From positions 1-64,000 of the forward strand of contig CAWECP010000003.1 in assembly GCA_963807675.1 (NCBI GenBank): a stretch of DNA of 64,000 nt. The letters run 5' to 3'. Positions 18,722 through 26,819 of the stretch are shown here, piece by piece. The notes beneath the pieces were generated by a model. The model had not been told where the DNA came from. It did no database searches and saw nothing but the letters and a program-made list of their open reading frames with translations. How positions within the stretch are numbered: the stretch's first letter is position 1; each line of letters starts with the position of its first letter. The translations under genes and the position numbers were made by a program. Source of the stretch: Bog-473 sp963807675 (GTDB lineage: Bacteria; Actinomycetota; Acidimicrobiia; Acidimicrobiales; RAAP-2).

Positions 18722-19339
18722 ATGCGACGCAAGGTTTTCGACATGCTGGCCAGTGTCGGTGGAGTGGTCGTGGTCATCGTGCTGGCCGTGGCCGGTTCAC
18801 TGCTACTGGTGGGCTACAGCTTCGCCAACAACTACGTGCACACCCAACTGGCCCAACAGCAGATCACGTTCCCCTCGGCGGCGGCGTTCGCCCACCCCAA
18901 GGCCGGCAGCGAGATCACCCCGTCGATGATCCCTTCTGTGTCTCAGTACGCCGGACAGCAGCTCCTCACGGGGCAGCAGGCTGAGGTCTACGCCAACGAC
19001 TTCATTGACGTGCATCTGGGTGAGATCGGCGGCGGCAAGACCTACTCTCAGTTGAGCGCGGCCGCCATGGCGCTGCCCAAGGGATCGCCGGCCTACACGG
19101 CTGCCGAGGCCAAGGTCCAGACGGTCTTCCAGGGCACCACGCTCCGTGGTCTGCTTCTCGAGGCCTACGGCTTCAGCCTCATCGCAATGATCGCCTTCTG
19201 GTGCGCCATCGCAGCGTTCTGCCTCGCAGGCGTCATGGCGGTGCTGGTCGGACTCGGCTTCGCCCACGCCCGGCGGACGGACGAGAACGAGGAGCTTCTG
19301 CCCAGTCACACTCCGGAAAAGGAGCTCGTCTCGGTGTAA
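18722..19339 (+). CDS. Membrane protein with two transmembrane helices
   Basis: A 205-aa protein with an N-terminal helix (VVVVIVLAVAGSLLLVGYSF) and a C-terminal helix (GFSLIAMIAFWCAIAAFCLA and onward). They flank an extracytoplasmic region of about 125 residues rich in Ala, Gln and Ser. The ATG is chosen for the AAGGAG ribosome site 11 bases upstream; an in-frame ATG 51 bases earlier lacks one. The family is not recognised. Two DosR-like sites upstream suggest induction with the stress genes. Confidence 0.75.
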   Translation: MRRKVFDMLASVGGVVVVIVLAVAGSLLLVGYSFANNYVHTQLAQQQITFPSAAAFAHPKAGSEITPSMIPSVSQYAGQQLLTGQQAEVYANDFIDVHLGEIGGGKTYSQLSAAAMALPKGSPAYTAAEAKVQTVFQGTTLRGLLLEAYGFSLIAMIAFWCAIAAFCLAGVMAVLVGLGFAHARRTDENEELLPSHTPEKELVSV

Positions 19340-19426
19340 CGCCAGGAAACCCTCCCCAGTGAGGAGCAACACCGGCCCGCCGAGCGGGCCGGTGTTGCGC
19401 GTCTGGCCTTTGTCGCCTGTGGCCCA

Positions 19427-19675
19427 CGTCACAGGCCAGACGTACCCTCGCGGAATGCCTTTGAGCGTGCCCAATCCCGGAGCGGAATGCCGGATGGATC
19501 CGGACGGGGTGTGCACCCGGCTGTGCACGAGGGTGTGCATGCGCCCGCTACCAGGAAATTTTGTGCGAATCCGAACGGCTGAGCGATCGCTTCGCGGATG
19601 GCCACCTCCAAGAGCGGTTCGGCTGCATACGTGCAGGTCGGAACGCCCTTGGAGGTGCGCCGACACCTCGCAGGA
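19427..19675 (+). repeat. Interspersed repeat R2 with terminal hairpin
   Basis: It has the same landmarks as R1. The outer hairpin arms are CACCTCCAAG (19603-19612) and CTTGGAGGTG (19648-19657). The inner stem is GTTC/GAAC (19617-19620 with 19641-19644) and TGCA/TGCA, unrelated in sequence to the TCACG/CGTGA of the other copies but still paired. A toxin-antitoxin pair begins about 75 bases after it. Confidence 0.75.
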
Positions 19676-19748
19676 CACAGCCAGGACACGAAAGGACACG
19701 GATCCGTGTCCTGGCTCGCTGTGTCCTCGTTCGCCGGCGGACCGTTCG

Positions 19749-20252
19749 CTACGTCGGCCGTTCCTTCAGGAACGCCCTCAGAACAAGGGCGGCCCGGACG
19801 TCCTTGTCCCGCCCGACCTCTTCCTTCGAGCGGAGCACGTCCTCGATGCTGACCGCCGCCACGTCGAGCTCACCCACCCGGATGACCACCGAGTTCCCCA
19901 CCAGCTCGTCGTAGCCCGATGGCGCCCCGGCCGGCGCGAAGACGATGTCGAAGTCACCCGAGGCACAGGTCAGGTTCAGCATGGCCATGCCCGCCAGCGT
20001 GCTCTCGTCATGGGCGAAGGCGAGGCCCTCGTCGAGGTCGTCCACACGGATCCGAGCGTCAAGGTCCGTCAGCGCCGCCGAGAGCCGGCCGAGGTTGTCG
20101 GCGTCCCGCCGGGGCGTCACGTCCACATCGTGAGTCGCTTCGAGTGGAGCACCTTGGGCGATGGCGGCGAACGCCCCGATCACGAGGTAGTCCACGTGAT
20201 GGCTATTGAACACGGCGAGGATGTCCCCGGCGGAAAGCTCCGGCCGGTTCAC
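19749..20252 (-). CDS. Nucleotidyltransferase-fold protein, putative toxin of a TA pair
   Basis: A 167-aa protein with LVIGAFAAIAQGAP followed by THDVDVTPRRDADN, the G-x-x-A and hDhD metal-binding pattern of minimal nucleotidyltransferases and AbiEii/DUF6036-like toxins. Its ATG overlaps the stop of the upstream XRE gene as ATGA, the usual antitoxin-first arrangement. Such toxins modify tRNA or other targets with nucleotides. The activity here is not proven by the sequence. Confidence 0.7.
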   Translation of the reverse strand: MNRPELSAGDILAVFNSHHVDYLVIGAFAAIAQGAPLEATHDVDVTPRRDADNLGRLSAALTDLDARIRVDDLDEGLAFAHDESTLAGMAMLNLTCASGDFDIVFAPAGAPSGYDELVGNSVVIRVGELDVAAVSIEDVLRSKEEVGRDKDVRAALVLRAFLKERPT

Positions 20253-20587
20253 CTCTTCCGGGAGTTGGCCGCGAATTTGGCCACGTTGCGGCGATGACGC
20301 TCCTCGACCACGGCCTTTTCGGCCTTGCTGCGCCGGGCGTGTCTGGCCGTCAAGACCTGGTCGTGATCGTCGAGCGGCGCCAACCGGAAACGAAGTTCGA
20401 GACCAGCGCCAGCGAGGATCTTCTGCAGTGTGGGGATGCTCGGCTCCCGCTTCCCGCTCTCGATCCGGGCGATCTCGGACTGCGCCACACCGGCCCGTTC
20501 GGCCAACTCGCGCTGGGACAAGCCGGCTTCCAACCGTGCGATCTGCAGGAAGGCGCTCGCCGTGGTCGGAGGAGGCGTGTTCGTCAT
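20249..20587 (-). CDS. XRE-family HTH protein, putative antitoxin
   Basis: A 112-aa protein with a canonical XRE domain at about 12-70 (ARLEAGLSQRELAERAGVAQ, then SEIARIESGKREPSIPTLQ) and a basic C-terminal tail. It is the first gene of a two-gene unit with the nucleotidyltransferase and probably represses its own promoter while neutralising the partner. Confidence 0.75.
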   Translation of the reverse strand: MTNTPPPTTASAFLQIARLEAGLSQRELAERAGVAQSEIARIESGKREPSIPTLQKILAGAGLELRFRLAPLDDHDQVLTARHARRSKAEKAVVEERHRRNVAKFAANSRKR

Positions 20588-20851
20588 GCCCCTATGATAG
20601 CCGATCGGTTATCGCCACGGAACCGGCGCATGGCTGACCTTGATCAGGTAGAGGAACTGCTCACAGCTCCCCCATCGACCCTCGGGCGACTTCGAGAGCT
20701 CGGAGCCAGAGTTCGAAGGAGCTTCGGTCTGTGGGGCCCGGCGCCGACGGCCGCTGGAGGCCGGAGGCGCCGAACGCCCCCTCCACCGAAAATTTCTTTC
20801 AAGAATTTTTGATTGCGGTAGGGACCGCCCTCTCGGGCGGCCCCCCGCACA

Positions 20852-20884
20852 GATCCCAGCGTGCGGCACTACCGCACTGGGCTC
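20852..20884 (-). ncRNA. Group II intron domain V
   Basis: The 33-base hairpin starts GAGCCCAGTGCGG and ends CCGCACGCTGGGATC on the minus strand. It has the AGC catalytic triad near its 5' side and a small terminal loop, the most conserved part of group II ribozymes. It is followed by a GC-rich domain VI-like stem. Confidence 0.75.
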
Positions 20885-22365
20885 CTGCCTCGGGTCCGAG
20901 CGTCGAAGCGCACGTTTGGGAAGGGATGCTGCACACGGGCAGGCGGGAGCCACCGAGTTGCGATGCGATTCATCCGTTCCCAGTTGAGACGGTTTCGCTG
21001 GCTGCGGCGTCGTAACGCCTTGAACCAGAGCCGTGTCACCTGGGTGCGAAACGCCGCCACCGAGTCGGTGTTGCCGGGCACGGCGTAGTAGGCGAGATGC
21101 CCTCGCACCACGCTTGCCAGCCAGCGCCCTTGTTCCGGGATGGGCTGATGCATGCGTCGCCGGAGTTGGTCCTTGACCTCAGCCAGCTTGGCCCGCATCC
21201 GCTTCGAGATGGTCTTGCGCCTCAACCAGAAGCGTCCGTTCTTGGTCTTCCCGCAAAAGTGCGTGAGACCGAGGAAGTCGAACGTCTCTGGTTTGCCGAC
21301 GCCACGAGCCGCTCGTGCTCGGGCCGCATTGCGCCCGAACTCGATGAGTCTCGTCTTGTCGGGGTGCAGCTCCAGGCTGAACTTCACCAACCGCTCACGA
21401 AGGTCGCTGAGGAACTGCTGCGCATCGGCCTGATGCTCGAATCCGGCCACAAAGTCATCAGCAAAGCGCACGATGATCATGTCACCGTGTGCGTGCATCC
21501 GTCTCCATTGCCGGACCCACCGGTCGAGGACGTAGTGGAGGTAGACGTTAGCGAGTAGCGGGGACGCTGATGCCCCTTGGGGTGCTCCCCCGTCGCTCGC
21601 CGTCCACGCCCCGTCCTCGATGACACCTGCGTTCACCCATTTGCGGATGAGCCGCAGAACCCGCTTGTCCGCTATGCGGTGTTCGAGGAACTTTTCCAGC
21701 CAGCTGTGATCCAAGCTGGTGAAAAAGTCGCTGATGTCAGCATCGAGCACCCAGTTCACCTTCTTCCGCTCGATTCCGACGCTGAGCGCATCCAACGCAT
21801 GATGCGGGCTGCGACCGGGCCGGAACCCATAGGAGAAGCCGAGGAAGTCCTCCTCGTAGATGGCGTTGAGCACCTCGACGACTGCCCGCTGAAGAACCTT
21901 GTCCTCCAGCGTGGCGATGCCGAGCGGCCGTTGCCGCCCGTCCGCCTTCGGGATGTACACCCTGCGAGATGGACTGGCCCGGTAGGCGCCGCTGTGGACC
22001 CGTGCGAGCAGTCCCCGGAGATTGTTCTCCAGGTCCTGGCCGTAGTCCTCCCAGGTGACCCCGTCCACTCCTGGGGCAGCCTCGGGGCGGATCGCCCAGT
22101 AGGCCGCCCGCAGGCGGTTGAGGTCGACGTGGTGCAGCAGTGCGCTGAACCGTGCATCCTTGTCCTGCCGTGCTACTTCACGCACACGGTCCAGCCCGTT
22201 TGACACGTCTTCTCCGGCCCTGTGTCCGGGACGTGTTATGCCGTCCGTGTTCCCCTTGGCCAACTCCCTTTCCTCCACCACCTCCGCACCGATAGCCGCA
22301 GCTATCGCCTTGTTCGGCGGCTTCACAGGTACTACGGAGTTGTCAGACTTCCCATGCTCGTGCAT
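20869..22365 (-). CDS. ltrA: Group II intron reverse transcriptase/maturase
   Basis: An intact 498-aa protein. Reverse transcriptase motifs include RRVYIPKADGRQRPLGIAT (near 134-152), GFSYGFRPGRSPHHAL, GAPQGASASPLLANVYLHYV and the catalytic FADD at 301-304. The C-terminal maturase (GIIM) domain spans about 365-475 and includes WLASVVRGHLAYYAVPGN. No HNH endonuclease domain follows. The stop codon lies within domain V. The absence of any frameshift, in contrast to nearby genes, suggests recent arrival or simply better local sequence. Confidence 0.9.
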   Translation of the reverse strand: MHEHGKSDNSVVPVKPPNKAIAAAIGAEVVEERELAKGNTDGITRPGHRAGEDVSNGLDRVREVARQDKDARFSALLHHVDLNRLRAAYWAIRPEAAPGVDGVTWEDYGQDLENNLRGLLARVHSGAYRASPSRRVYIPKADGRQRPLGIATLEDKVLQRAVVEVLNAIYEEDFLGFSYGFRPGRSPHHALDALSVGIERKKVNWVLDADISDFFTSLDHSWLEKFLEHRIADKRVLRLIRKWVNAGVIEDGAWTASDGGAPQGASASPLLANVYLHYVLDRWVRQWRRMHAHGDMIIVRFADDFVAGFEHQADAQQFLSDLRERLVKFSLELHPDKTRLIEFGRNAARARAARGVGKPETFDFLGLTHFCGKTKNGRFWLRRKTISKRMRAKLAEVKDQLRRRMHQPIPEQGRWLASVVRGHLAYYAVPGNTDSVAAFRTQVTRLWFKALRRRSQRNRLNWERMNRIATRWLPPARVQHPFPNVRFDARTRGRSPVR

Positions 22366-22790
22366 CTCAGGATTGCGGCCTTGGCCTTACCTGAGCGGCC
22401 CGCCCGGTGATCAACCGGACGGGCAAGCATGGGATCTCCCGGTTCTCGTGCATGGAGGTTCCGTACATGCCATGGTTCTTCGACCGCGCGGGGTCCTCCT
22501 GCGGCTCGCGTGTAGCGCCGCAGTAGGTGTTGCCTTCGACGTAGATAACCGCCTGGGCACCCCGATTTCCTTGATTTCGCGGCTCAATAGCCCGGCCTGC
22601 ACGTGCCCTTGTCAACGCTTCGCCGGCACCTTTACAGGTGACGACGCATGACTCAGGGTCACCGTGGGTCGCTATTCCTTCGGTGTAGGGCTCTTTCATC
22701 CCCTCCTCCATGCCGGTTTATCCCGGCGCTCTAACTATTCAGGTCCCCTGACAGCACCGTCCACCACCAGGAGGAACGCCGCGCGTAACG

Positions 22791-24257
22791 TTGGGAATTC
22801 CACCCGACGACCGCTCTCCGTTCGATGACACGCCCTCCTATGAGGAGTTGTGCGAGCAACTCGCAGCGTCGGAGTTCGTCATCGAGCAGCAGGCGACCGA
22901 GATTGCTGAGCTGCGGTCTCGCCTCGCTGACCTCGAGCAGCGATTGGGCAAGAACCCGCGCAACTCGTCGATGCCTCCCTCAGCTGAGGGACTCTCCAAG
23001 CCACCGGCCCCCAATCGCGCCGAGCGGCGGGCCGCCAAGCGTCGTCCTGGCAAGCAGCCGGGCACAGAGGGGAAGCACCTGGCCCAGGTCGCCGATCCCG
23101 ACGCGGTACTGACCCACACGCCTGTGGTGTGCACGGACTGTGGCGCCGATCTCAGCGACGCCGAGGTCATCGGTGTCGAGCGTCGCCAGGTCTTCGAGCT
23201 GCCCGAGGTCAAGGCGTTCGTCACCGAGCACCGCATGGAGCGTCGCCGTTGTGTCTGTGGGTGCGAGACCAAGGCACCCCCACCTCGAGAAGCCACCGCG
23301 CCCGCCTGTTATGGCCCCGGAGTGCGCGCCCTGGCCGTCTACCTGGCGGTGCACCAGCACCTGCCTTATGACCGCATGGCCCAGCTCTTCGCTGACGTGA
23401 TGGGTATCGAGGTCTCCGTCGGCGCCCTGGCCCAGATGGTGGCCGAGGCCGGCGGTGCCCTCGGCTACTTCTCCGCGCTCGTCGCGCGATCTGCTCCAAG
23501 AGGCTCCCGCGGTCCACTTCGATGAGACCGGCGCCCGGGTGAGCGGTCGTCTGCACTGGGTCCACGTCGCCTCCAGCGCGCTCTACACCCTGATCGACTG
23601 TCACCGCCGGCGCGGCACGCTCGCCATGGACGACATCGGCGTCATCGCGAAGATGCACGGCATCGCCGTGCACGACGGCTGGCGTTCCTATCGCACCTAT
23701 GACGTGGTCCACGCCTTGTGCAACGCCCATCACATTCGAGAGCTGAGCGGGGTGGGCGTGGGCTGGACCCAGGGCTGGGCCAACGAGATGATCGACCTCT
23801 TGGTCGAGGCCAAAGATCCGTCGAAGCCGCTCGGGCCGCCGGGTCGGACCGACTGGACGCGGCCACACTGCACTCGATCCGCGTCCGTTACGGTCTCCTC
23901 ATCGCCAAGGGGTGGGTCGTGAACCCCGCGCCCGAGGTCGGCAAACGCAGCGGGGTGAACAAGACCGCGCCGTCAACCTCCTTCGGCGCCTCGACATCCA
24001 GCGGGCCGACGTCTTGCGTTTCGCCAACGACTTCGACGCACCCTTCGACAACAACCAGGCCGAACGAGACATCCGCATGGTCAAGCTCCAGCAGAAGATC
24101 TCGGGAACCTGGCGCACACTCGACGGGCGCCCGCAACTACTGCGCCATCCGCGGCTACATCTCGACCATGAAGAAGCACGACCACGGTGTCCTCGAGGGC
24201 CTGCGCCACCTCTTCGAGGGCGAGGCCTGGCTCCCCGGCGGGAACCCCACGACTTGA
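22791..24257 (+). CDS. IS66-family transposase (about five frameshifts)
   Basis: The N-terminus has a coiled coil (EFVIEQQATEIAELRSRLAD) followed by GKNPRNSSMPPSAEG and a zinc-finger region (CTDCGADL and CVCGCETK). Later frames supply the DDE triad: VHFDETGARV, HDGWRSYRTYDVVHALCNAH and FDNNQAERDIRMVKLQQKIS. The C-terminus reads NYCAIRGYISTMKKH. Corrected length is about 490 aa. Shifts lie near 23490, 23835, 23965 and 24120. The start is a TTG after GGAGGA. No terminal inverted repeats could be delimited by eye. Confidence 0.8.
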
Positions 24258-24271
24258 GCGAACGGGGCACA

Positions 24272-24721
24272 ATGGACCTTGTGCCACGACGACCGGCAAA
24301 ACGTTCGCCCCGTCCAAGGACCGATCCGGCCAAGAACATGATCGACGCGCTGGCCGGTGTCGGCTTCGACGACATCCCCGAATCCCTCATGCCGAGCGAG
24401 GAGGACGTCGAGGCACTCCTCGAGGCCCTCATGTTCGGCGTCCTCGACGACTATCTCGACCACATCGCGGCCATCGTCAAGATCCGCCGAGACATGATCG
24501 CCGGCGTGACCAACCTCGTCGCCCAGAGCCTGTTGAACCCCGGTGACCGTGTCCAGTTCAACGAAACCGCCAAGCCCCGCTACCTTGTCGGCCTGGTCGG
24601 GGTCGTCACCGGCAAGGAGCTGGAGCGCTGTGTGGTTCAACTCGACGAGCCGGTGGGTCGCTTCACCAATGGAGAAGTCAAGGCCCGAGCCATTCAGCTC
24701 AGGCCGCTGGCACCTGAATAG
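24272..24721 (+). CDS. Hypothetical protein, 149 aa
   Basis: The family is not recognised. The N-terminus is basic and proline-rich. The middle is acidic and helical (EEDVEALLEALMFGVLDDYL), and the C-terminal third looks like a small beta barrel (NPGDRVQFNETAKPRYLVGL). It starts 15 bases after the transposase stop, so it may be an IS66 passenger or a host gene next to the insertion. Confidence 0.55.
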   Translation: MDLVPRRPAKRSPRPRTDPAKNMIDALAGVGFDDIPESLMPSEEDVEALLEALMFGVLDDYLDHIAAIVKIRRDMIAGVTNLVAQSLLNPGDRVQFNETAKPRYLVGLVGVVTGKELERCVVQLDEPVGRFTNGEVKARAIQLRPLAPE

Positions 24722-24784
24722 TTACCAAAATTTTACGGCCCTGATCGGCGCTCCGAATCGGGCGCCGGCGGTCAACTGTTGCGA

Positions 24785-25132
24785 TCAGGACTGGTCTTCG
24801 CGGACCTCGCGTGCAATCCGGGCCGCAAGCTGGCGAGAGAAGCCGTAGAGGCGGCCAAGGTCGCCGATCGTCATACCTTCGGAAAGCCCAAGGGCGAAGA
24901 CCGCTTGGCGGACCCGGTGGCGCGCCCGTTCGAGCTCATCGAGTTGGCCAGCGACGTTGGACCAGGGCATCGCCATGTCGGAGAATGCATCGGCGACGGG
25001 AATCTTCTTGGCAACTCGGGTTCGCAGCGTCCCGTAGGTCGAGCCGGCTTCGGCCAACACTCGTTGCGTGCGCTCCATCGTCTTCTCGAGGTCAGCCAAT
25101 GCGGACTGCAACGCCCGGCGCTCGGTGCTCAT
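24785..25132 (-). CDS. Hypothetical protein with C-terminal HTH-like segment
   Basis: A 115-aa, largely helical protein. The last 30 residues, MTIGDLGRLYGFSRQLAARI and following, resemble a helix-turn-helix. It is convergent with the 149-aa gene. No pathway can be named. Confidence 0.55.
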   Translation of the reverse strand: MSTERRALQSALADLEKTMERTQRVLAEAGSTYGTLRTRVAKKIPVADAFSDMAMPWSNVAGQLDELERARHRVRQAVFALGLSEGMTIGDLGRLYGFSRQLAARIAREVREDQS

Positions 25133-25276
25133 CGCGACGGCAGCCTACGGCGTCCCCTGAGAGGAATCTGAGCTCAACCTCGCCGTGGACCGGGCCGACA
25201 ACCATGACAACACGTGTTGTCACTTAGAAGGGGCCCCGGCCGCTGTGTTCGGGCGAATGAAGGGATTGGGGACGCG

Positions 25277-26275
25277 ATGGCGTGGTGGCGGGATCGAATC
25301 GCAACCAGCACCGAGTTGCGCCTAGGGCTGCGTATGGCTCGCGCCGAGGGCGGGTTCACCCTTCTCGAACTGCTCATCGTGATGGCGGTCCTAGGCATTC
25401 TGGCGGGGATCGTCGTCTTCAGCCTTCAAGGGGTTGGGAGCTCGGCGACGGTGGCAGCCTGTCAGTCAGACTTCGCAACGACGACCGAGGCGGTCACCGC
25501 CTACCAGGCCCAGATGGGCGGCTACCCCGGGGGCACCGGATCGGCCACGGTCACGGACTCGGATCTGGGCACCGCGCCCGGATTCACACCCGGAGCAGCA
25601 CCGAGCGGAGTCAACGCCGCCCGGGCCGGCGGCGAGCTCTTGGTCTCCGGTGCGACGTCGCCGAACCTGGGCGGAACCAGCAACGACGGCCCTTGGCTCG
25701 AAGAGGCGCCGGAGAACCCCGGCAGCTACACGATCTGGGTCGCCAACGATGGAAGCGGCATGGTCCAGGTGCTCGACGCGGCCGACCAGGTCCCTGCTGG
25801 CGCCACACACACCGCGAAGGACTGCACGGCCGTTTCGGCTGGAGGCGCGGCCACGACGACAACGACCGCGGCGCCGGCGACAACGACGAGTACCACTCCT
25901 CCGACTACAACGACTACCACCGAGCCTCCGACGACGACAACCACCAGCGAGCCGACGACGACGACATCGACGACGAGCGCTCCAACAACGACGACCACAA
26001 CCACGGCGCCTCGCAACCAGGCGCCTGCCTTCACCAGCGACGATGGAACCACCTTCCACCGCGACGCCTTCGGTTCCTTCACGGTGACCGCGTCGGGCTC
26101 GCCTCAACCCTCGCTGAAAGTCTCGGGATCACTTCCCTCTGGGGTCAGTTTCAATCGAACCAGCGGGGTGCTGAGCGGTACCCCGACGAAGTCAGGCCTC
26201 TACGGACTTACATTCACGGCCAGCAATGGCACACGGCCGAATGCGACGCAATCGTTCACTCTGATCGTCGATTGA
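25277..26275 (+). CDS. Type IV pilin-like protein with Thr-rich linker and Ig-like domain
   Basis: Near residue 26 lies a prepilin cleavage motif, GG|FTLLELLIVMAVLGILAG, with Glu at position +5 of the mature protein. A pilin-like globular region follows (about 60-185). Then come about 65 residues almost entirely Thr, Pro, Ser and Ala. A C-terminal domain of about 85 residues is of the putative-Ig type (LKVSGSLPSGVSFNRTSGVL). The linker is probably surface-exposed and perhaps glycosylated, holding the Ig domain away from the cell. No other pilus genes are nearby. The start is the ATG before AWWRDR. Confidence 0.8.
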   Translation: MAWWRDRIATSTELRLGLRMARAEGGFTLLELLIVMAVLGILAGIVVFSLQGVGSSATVAACQSDFATTTEAVTAYQAQMGGYPGGTGSATVTDSDLGTAPGFTPGAAPSGVNAARAGGELLVSGATSPNLGGTSNDGPWLEEAPENPGSYTIWVANDGSGMVQVLDAADQVPAGATHTAKDCTAVSAGGAATTTTTAAPATTTSTTPPTTTTTTEPPTTTTTSEPTTTTSTTSAPTTTTTTTAPRNQAPAFTSDDGTTFHRDAFGSFTVTASGSPQPSLKVSGSLPSGVSFNRTSGVLSGTPTKSGLYGLTFTASNGTRPNATQSFTLIVD

Positions 26276-26334
26276 CGGAGAGCGGCAACTTCCTCCACAC
26301 TCCAGGGCCACCCGACGTAAGCCCACCCCCTCCT

Positions 26335-26808
26335 TCAGGTCGCCGGACTGAACGCGACCATTGGTATCTTGGCCATCATCTCGACGCGGCCCTCGTCCGT
26401 TCCGTCGTAGGAAACACCCATCACCGAGTAGAGCTTGGACGCCGTCTTGGGATGGGATCGTTCGTAGGCACCCATCACCTTCGCAGCCTCGGCGGCTCCG
26501 AGGAAACGGACGGATGCCCGGTGCCGTCGCGAACCGACCCACAAGGCTTCGAGGCCGCCGGCTTGGAGATTGCGATACCAGTCCGCGTCGGGCCCGGTGC
26601 CTGAGGTGCAGACCCATTCTCTAGGCAAATGCCCAGCCACCTCCACAACGGTGAAATGGCGCGCTCCGCTCCTGCGTCCACGGTGTTCGATCATCACAAA
26701 GCGATACCCGAAGACGATGCCGAGGTGTGCGCGGTAGAGGTAGGTGGGAGCCCTGAGCATCCGCTTCAGCCACCCGGTCGGTTTGTGGGAGAAGTCGATC
26801 AATGGCAC
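26335..26808 (-). CDS. DDN-family F420-dependent nitroreductase-like protein
   Basis: A 157-aa split-barrel protein with RFVMIEHRGRRSGARHFTVV, the F420-binding region of deazaflavin-dependent nitroreductases, and WYRNLQAGG further on. Family members reduce quinones or nitro compounds with reduced F420. The start is a GTG (PLIDFSHKPTGW follows). It lies 11 bases downstream of the ClC gene stop, so it is probably the last gene of the MarR-ClC operon. Confidence 0.8.
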   Translation of the reverse strand: MPLIDFSHKPTGWLKRMLRAPTYLYRAHLGIVFGYRFVMIEHRGRRSGARHFTVVEVAGHLPREWVCTSGTGPDADWYRNLQAGGLEALWVGSRRHRASVRFLGAAEAAKVMGAYERSHPKTASKLYSVMGVSYDGTDEGRVEMMAKIPMVAFSPAT

Positions 26809-26819
26809 AGCGCGATCCC

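Larger units (their letters stand above)
20812..22740 (-). mobile_element. Group II intron with reverse transcriptase
   Basis: The 3' end is defined by a domain V hairpin (20852-20884) and a domain VI-like stem ending CCCTACCGCAAT at 20812. The reverse transcriptase gene lies inside. The 5' end is estimated near 22740 from a structured segment (GAGCGCCGG...CCGGC) and could be off by tens of bases. The intron points away from the IS66 gene and its 5' end is close to that gene's ribosome site. The 3' exon begins with an A/T-rich inverted repeat, AAAAATTCTT/AAGAAATTTT. Confidence 0.75.

Noticed and set aside
18803..19699. Minus-strand frame of 298 codons opposite the membrane-protein gene and repeat R2
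   Set aside because: The plus-strand gene has a ribosome site and clear membrane helices; the minus frame is antisense and ends in repeat sequence.
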